DNA of 9,259 nucleotides from assembly GCA_020718945.1 (NCBI GenBank), contig DYRB01000093.1:1-9259 (forward strand). Direction: 5' to 3'. The notes beneath the pieces were generated by a model. That model ran no database searches. It worked only from the letters and a program-made list of their open reading frames with translations, and was not told where the DNA came from. Source of the DNA: Lamprocystis purpurea (lineage in GTDB: Bacteria > Pseudomonadota > Gammaproteobacteria > Chromatiales > Chromatiaceae). Position 1 is the first letter of the stretch, and every line of letters starts with the position of its first letter. The position numbers and the translations under genes were made by a program. This document shows, one piece after another, positions 6,310 to 9,259 of the stretch.

Positions 6310-7233
6310 GTGGGGGCACTGGTCGAGCCGAGCGCCGCCCCCCAGGGGCCTGACGCGCCGCCAGCGGACGCCGGCCCCCGCCAGGGCGAGCTGCCCTTCG
6401 CCATAGTCCAGGGCTCACCCCTGCTGACCCTGCCCCTGGACCTCTACATACCCCCGGACGCCCTGGAGGTCTTCCTCGACGCCTTCGAGGGCCCGCTGGA
6501 CCTGCTCCTGTACCTGATCAAGCGCCAGAACCTCGACATCCTGGAGATCCCGGTGGCGGCCATCACCGATCAGTACATGACCTATGTGGACCTGATGTCC
6601 GAGCTTCGGCTGGAGCTGGCGGCGGAATACCTGGTCATGGCCGCCATGCTGTGCGAGATCAAGTCGCGCATGCTGCTGCCCCGCCCGGCGGACGCGGACA
6701 CCGAGGAGGAGGACCCGCGGGCCGAGCTGATCCGCCGCCTCCAGGAGTACGAGCGCTTCAAGAACGCGGCCCTGGAGATCGACGCCTTGCCCCGCCTGGA
6801 CCGCGACCACTTCCCCACCCAGGCCGCGGTCCCCCCCGGCCACAGCCGCCGCCTGCCCCCGACGGTGGACCTGCGCGAGGTCCTGCTGGCGTTGCGCGAG
6901 GTCCTGGCCCGGGCCGACCTGTACACCAGCCACCGGGTGGAGAAGGAGTCCCTGTCGCTGCGCGAGCGCATGTCCCTGGTGCTGGAGCTGCTCTCCGACG
7001 GGGAGTTTCGGGTCTTCACCGACCTGTTCCCCTACGACGAGGGCCGCCCCGGGGTGGTAGTCACCTTTCTGGCCATCCTGGAACTGACCCGCGGGGCCTC
7101 CCTGGAACTGATCCAGCCCGAGCCCTTCGCCCCCATCCATGTGCGCCTGCGCACCCCCGAGGCGCCGCGCCATGCCCTGCGCATCCTCAGCCCGACCGCC
7201 GCCGCGGACTGGGACCCGGACGAAGAGGCCTGA
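6310..7233 (+). CDS. scpA: Segregation and condensation protein A
   Basis: ScpA is the kleisin that bridges SMC heads and binds ScpB in the chromosome-condensing complex. The core begins with LDLYIPPDALEVFLDAF and contains the hallmark FEGPLDLLLYLI (from residue 59), RQNLDILEIPVA, AAEYLVMAAMLCEIKSRMLLP and, near the C-terminus, a winged-helix region ending in FLAILELTRGASLELIQ. The chosen GTG lies in frame eight bases after the trpS stop and gives 307 aa, with a Pro/Ala-rich tail of about 45 residues before the core. No clear Shine-Dalgarno precedes it, so translation probably depends on trpS ribosomes; a later non-ATG start is possible. scpB follows after five bases. No smc gene is in the window. 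Confidence 0.95.
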   Translation: MGALVEPSAAPQGPDAPPADAGPRQGELPFAIVQGSPLLTLPLDLYIPPDALEVFLDAFEGPLDLLLYLIKRQNLDILEIPVAAITDQYMTYVDLMSELRLELAAEYLVMAAMLCEIKSRMLLPRPADADTEEEDPRAELIRRLQEYERFKNAALEIDALPRLDRDHFPTQAAVPPGHSRRLPPTVDLREVLLALREVLARADLYTSHRVEKESLSLRERMSLVLELLSDGEFRVFTDLFPYDEGRPGVVVTFLAILELTRGASLELIQPEPFAPIHVRLRTPEAPRHALRILSPTAAADWDPDEEA

Positions 7234-7238
7234 GCGCG

Positions 7239-7880
7239 ATGGGCACACCCAGCCTGGAACATATCTGCGAAGGGGCACTGCTGGCCGCCGGAGGGCCTCT
7301 GACCCTGGACCAGATCCTCGCCCTGTTCCCCGACGAGGGGCGCCCGACCCGAGACGCCATCGCCGCCGCCATCGAGGCCCTGAGACGCGGATTCGAGGGG
7401 CGCGCCTGCGAGCTGGTGGAGGTGGCCGGGGGCTGGCGGGTGCAGGTGCGCCGGGAGGTCGCGCCCTGGGTCGGACGCCTGTGGGACGAGCGCCCCCAGC
7501 GCTATTCCCGCGCCCTGCTGGAGACCCTGGCCCTGATCGCCTACCGCCAGCCCATCACCCGGGGCGAGATCGAGGACATCCGCGGCGTGGCGGTGAACAC
7601 CCAGATCGTCAAGACCCTGCTGGAACGGGAGTGGGTGCGGGTGGTCGGCCATCGGGATGTCCCAGGCCGTCCCGAGCTGCTCGCCACCACCCGCCGCTTC
7701 CTCGACTACTTTGGGCTGCGCTCCCTCAACGACCTGCCGCCCCTGGCGGAGATCCGCGACCCCGCCTTCCTCGGCGACGAGTTGGACTTAGGCGAGCCCA
7801 AGGCCCCCATGGGCGACCTGTTCGCCAACCTGGTCGCGGTCACAGAAGGTTCAGGCCAGGGCCCGGAAGGGAATAATTGA
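7239..7880 (+). CDS. scpB: Segregation and condensation protein B
   Basis: ScpB dimers bind ScpA and stabilise the SMC complex on DNA. This 213-aa protein has the tandem winged-helix fold. The first half runs from LEHICEGALLAAGGPLTLDQI to the wing RVQVRREVAPWV. The second starts at YSRALLETLALIAYRQPITR and carries the family core GEIEDIRGVAVNTQIVKTLL, then GRPELLATTRRFLDYFGL and SLNDLPPL. A GAGG lies 10 bases before the ATG. The C-terminal tail ends in Gly-Asn-Asn, and the last base of its TGA is the first base of the repeat arm at 7880. The tail end may therefore have been set by the insertion. Without that insertion rluB would follow closely, its usual position. Confidence 0.96.
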   Translation: MGTPSLEHICEGALLAAGGPLTLDQILALFPDEGRPTRDAIAAAIEALRRGFEGRACELVEVAGGWRVQVRREVAPWVGRLWDERPQRYSRALLETLALIAYRQPITRGEIEDIRGVAVNTQIVKTLLEREWVRVVGHRDVPGRPELLATTRRFLDYFGLRSLNDLPPLAEIRDPAFLGDELDLGEPKAPMGDLFANLVAVTEGSGQGPEGNN

Positions 7881-7909
7881 GCCGCAAATGAACGCAAATG
7901 GACGCAAAT
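7880..7909 (+). repeat. Left arm, CGCAAAT repeat pair 2
   Basis: Identical over 30 bases to the arm at 4861-4890: AGC, CGCAAAT, GAA, CGCAAAT, GGA, CGCAAAT. Its first base is the last base of the scpB stop codon. Confidence 0.97.
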
Positions 7910-7930
7910 AGGAGTAGGGTTGGACGGTAA

Positions 7931-8227
7931 ATGAGGAGCAGCCAGTTCCCCATCGCAGAATTGTATCTGCCATACGCGATCCCAGGGGTGACCGGTTTCG
8001 CGTATGTATTAACTTCCGGACTGCCGGCGGGGAATGCGGCGCCATGGATCTTGGTGGCGTTGTCCTCGTTCCTGATATGGGGCCTGTGGTTGTCCTATCG
8101 CAGTGGTCACTACCAGATTGGGGTATTCTCTTTCAGCCGTAAGGTGCACCCCTTGGGTTTCTTGCTCAGCCTGGCTGCTAACACCCTGTCCGCCATTGCG
8201 CTCTTTGTCTGGGCGATCTATGCGTAA
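7931..8227 (+). CDS. Small three-pass membrane protein of unknown function, inside repeat element
   Basis: I recognise no family. The 98-aa sequence shows three hydrophobic stretches: about 12-30 (YLPYAIPGVTGFAYVL), 37-55 (PWILVALSSFLIWGLWL) and 74-97 (PLGFLLSLAANTLSAIALFV). A polar turn, YRSGHYQIGVFSFSRKVH, lies between the last two. The start at ATG has AGGG 11 bases upstream; an in-frame TTG at 7961 is an alternative. GC is about 56% (167 of 297 bases by my count), while sampled 60-base lines of scpB and rluB give 67-80%. Codon use is also less GC-ended, which points to foreign origin. The sustained hydrophobic pattern supports real coding, but no partner gene hints at a role. Confidence 0.65.
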   Translation: MRSSQFPIAELYLPYAIPGVTGFAYVLTSGLPAGNAAPWILVALSSFLIWGLWLSYRSGHYQIGVFSFSRKVHPLGFLLSLAANTLSAIALFVWAIYA

Positions 8228-8256
8228 CCCAACCCCAGCGCAACTCACGGCGAATT

Positions 8257-8286
8257 ATTTGCGTTTATTTGCGTTCATTTGCGGCT
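8257..8286 (-). repeat. Right arm, CGCAAAT repeat pair 2
   Basis: On the minus strand it reads AGC, CGCAAAT, GAA, CGCAAAT, AAA, CGCAAAT. It carries the AAA second spacer that also marks the right arm of pair 1. Confidence 0.97.
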
Positions 8287-8302
8287 TAGTCCGGAGTTCA
8301 CC

Positions 8303-9190
8303 ATGATCGACCGCCCACGCCCCCCCCGTCGCCCTGATCTCCCAGCCCGGCGGCGGCCAGACCCAGCCTCGGGGCCGGAGCCGGAGCCCGCGGCCGATGC
8401 CGGCGACGGGGTGCGCCTGCAGAAGGCCCTGGCGGAGGCCGGGATGGGGTCGCGTCGCGAGATCGAGGGCTGGATCAGCGCCGGCCGGGTCCTGGTCAAC
8501 GGCCAGGTGGCGACCCTGGGCCAGCGGGTCGGGGCCCTGGACCGCATCCGCGTGGACGGCCACGAGGTGCGCCGCACCCGCCCCGAGGCGACCCGGCTCC
8601 AGGTCATCGCCTACAACAAGCCGGAGGGGGAGATCGTCACCCGCAAGGACCCGGAGGACCGCCCGACCATATTCCGCCGCCTGCCGCGACCCAAGAGCGG
8701 GCGCTGGATCAGCGTCGGGCGGCTGGACGTGAACACCTCCGGGCTGCTGCTGGTCACCAACGACGGTGAACTCGCCAACCGCCTCATGCACCCGTCCCGG
8801 GAGGTCGAGCGGGAATATGCCGTGCGCATCCTGGGGGTGGTCCCGGACGCGACCCTGGAGCGCCTGGTGACCGGGGTGGAACTGGACGACGGCCCGGCGC
8901 GCTTCGACGGCATAGCCCCAGGGGGCGGCGAGGGGGCCAACCATTGGTACAAGGTCACCCTGCGGGAGGGGCGCAACCGCGAGGTCCGGCGCCTGTGGGA
9001 GGCGGTGGGCTGCCGGGTCAGCCGGCTGATCCGGGTGCGCTTCGGCAACGTCTCCCTGGGGCCGCGGCTGTTCACCGGGAACTGGCGCCACCTGGAGGAC
9101 GAGGAACTCAACGGCCTGTTGGCCCTGGCGGGGATGGAACGTCCCCGGGACCCCAGGCCGCGGCGCCCACGGGGCCTGGGCTCGAGGTAG
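8303..9190 (+). CDS. rluB: 23S rRNA pseudouridine synthase RluB
   Basis: RluB converts U2605 of 23S rRNA (E. coli numbering) to pseudouridine during ribosome assembly. The 295-aa protein has a basic, Pro-rich N-terminal tail (1-36) and an S4 RNA-binding domain from V37 (LQKALAEAGMGSRREIEGWI, then GRVLVNGQ). The RsuA-type catalytic domain follows, with GRLDVNTSGLLL carrying the catalytic D142, then NRLMHPSREVEREYAVR and LREGRNREVRRLWEAVG. The chosen ATG has CGGAG six bases upstream; an upstream in-frame TTG at 8279 falls inside the repeat arm and is unlikely. The short basic C-terminus (RPRDPRPRRPRGLGSR) is probably disordered. Linkage to scpB is typical of proteobacteria but here interrupted by the repeat element. 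RluE/RluF paralogues are less likely given the scpAB context. Confidence 0.95.
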   Translation: MIDRPRPPRRPDLPARRRPDPASGPEPEPAADAGDGVRLQKALAEAGMGSRREIEGWISAGRVLVNGQVATLGQRVGALDRIRVDGHEVRRTRPEATRLQVIAYNKPEGEIVTRKDPEDRPTIFRRLPRPKSGRWISVGRLDVNTSGLLLVTNDGELANRLMHPSREVEREYAVRILGVVPDATLERLVTGVELDDGPARFDGIAPGGGEGANHWYKVTLREGRNREVRRLWEAVGCRVSRLIRVRFGNVSLGPRLFTGNWRHLEDEELNGLLALAGMERPRDPRPRRPRGLGSR

Positions 9191-9259
9191 GCGGGGCAAC
9201 CCCCAAAAGGCTCTGTCTGCATTAGCTGTTGGGGATGGCCAAGTCATTGAAGTGGCGGG
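9191..9259. other. Unassigned right edge, possible IS end or gene start
   Basis: After the rluB stop there is a change to lower-GC sequence from about 9204. GGCTCTGTCTGCATT at 9209-9223 has the look of an insertion-sequence terminus, since several families start with GGCTC. An ATG at 9235 opens eight codons (MAKSLKWR) before the window ends. Neither reading can be confirmed from so little sequence, and no convincing terminator for rluB is seen. Confidence 0.2.

Larger units (their letters stand above)
7880..8286 (+). mobile_element. Cargo-bearing inverted-repeat element between scpB and rluB
   Basis: Arms of 30 bp at 7880-7909 and 8257-8286, in inverted orientation and matching at 28 of 30 positions, enclose 347 bp that hold one small gene on the plus strand. 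The element begins in the scpB stop codon and ends 16 bases before the rluB ATG, leaving the rluB Shine-Dalgarno intact. The interior has visibly lower GC than either neighbour. With 4861-4974 it forms a pair of insertions into the same operon, in the same orientation and with the same arm types. No transposase and no clear target duplication are present, so it would need help in trans if mobile. Confidence 0.62.

Noticed and set aside
4799..6418. A 539-codon minus-strand open frame
   Set aside because: It is antisense to trpS and reads through both arms of repeat pair 1, giving the typical spurious residues FAFICG; trpS has all class I motifs.
8279..8302. An upstream TTG start for rluB
   Set aside because: It lies inside the repeat arm and has no ribosome binding site, while the ATG at 8303 has CGGAG at six bases.
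9152..9180. An intrinsic terminator for rluB
   Set aside because: The 8-bp stem CCCAGGCC/GGCCTGGG lies inside the last codons of rluB and is not followed by a T run; GC-rich chance pairing is likely.
8255..9247. A 330-codon minus-strand open frame opposite rluB
   Set aside because: It is the shadow of rluB with no family signature; rluB carries the S4 and catalytic motifs.

Overview
The window looks like a chromosomal housekeeping region of a very GC-rich gammaproteobacterium. The YciB, YciI, YciO, RNase AM-type PHP protein, long TrpRS, ScpA/ScpB and RluB proteins, and their order, resemble what I remember from Pseudomonas and purple sulfur bacteria (Chromatiaceae). The family-level placement is inference; no marker gene is present.

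Layout: two divergent transcription units leave a 94-bp intergenic region at 3158-3251. Leftwards run an unrecognised 251-aa protein, yciB, yciI (TTG start, one base after the yciB stop) and an exported parvulin-type prolyl isomerase, ending at a strong hairpin at 144-185. Rightwards run rnm/yciV, yciO, trpS, scpA, scpB and rluB. The trpS-scpA-scpB spacings of 8 and 5 bp indicate one translationally linked operon. Themes are rRNA processing and modification (rnm, rluB), tryptophan charging (trpS), chromosome condensation (scpA/scpB) and envelope functions (yciB, the prolyl isomerase).

The least ordinary part is a repeat family that interrupts the rightward operon twice. Four 30-bp arms, each made of three CGCAAAT heptamers with an exact 10-bp period, form two inverted pairs. 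One pair (4861-4974) encloses only 54 bp of non-coding DNA between yciO and trpS. The other (7880-8286) encloses a 98-aa predicted three-pass membrane protein of clearly lower GC between scpB and rluB, abutting the scpB stop codon and the rluB ribosome binding site. Left and right arms differ at the same two positions in both pairs, and these differences become G-U pairs in the sense-strand RNA. I read these as two insertions of one MITE-like or RNA-hairpin element, one empty and one carrying cargo.

Both window edges carry sequence that may belong to insertion sequences: an IS3-like end at 2-86 and an unassigned stretch after rluB. I found no tRNA, rRNA, CRISPR array or recognisable defence system.
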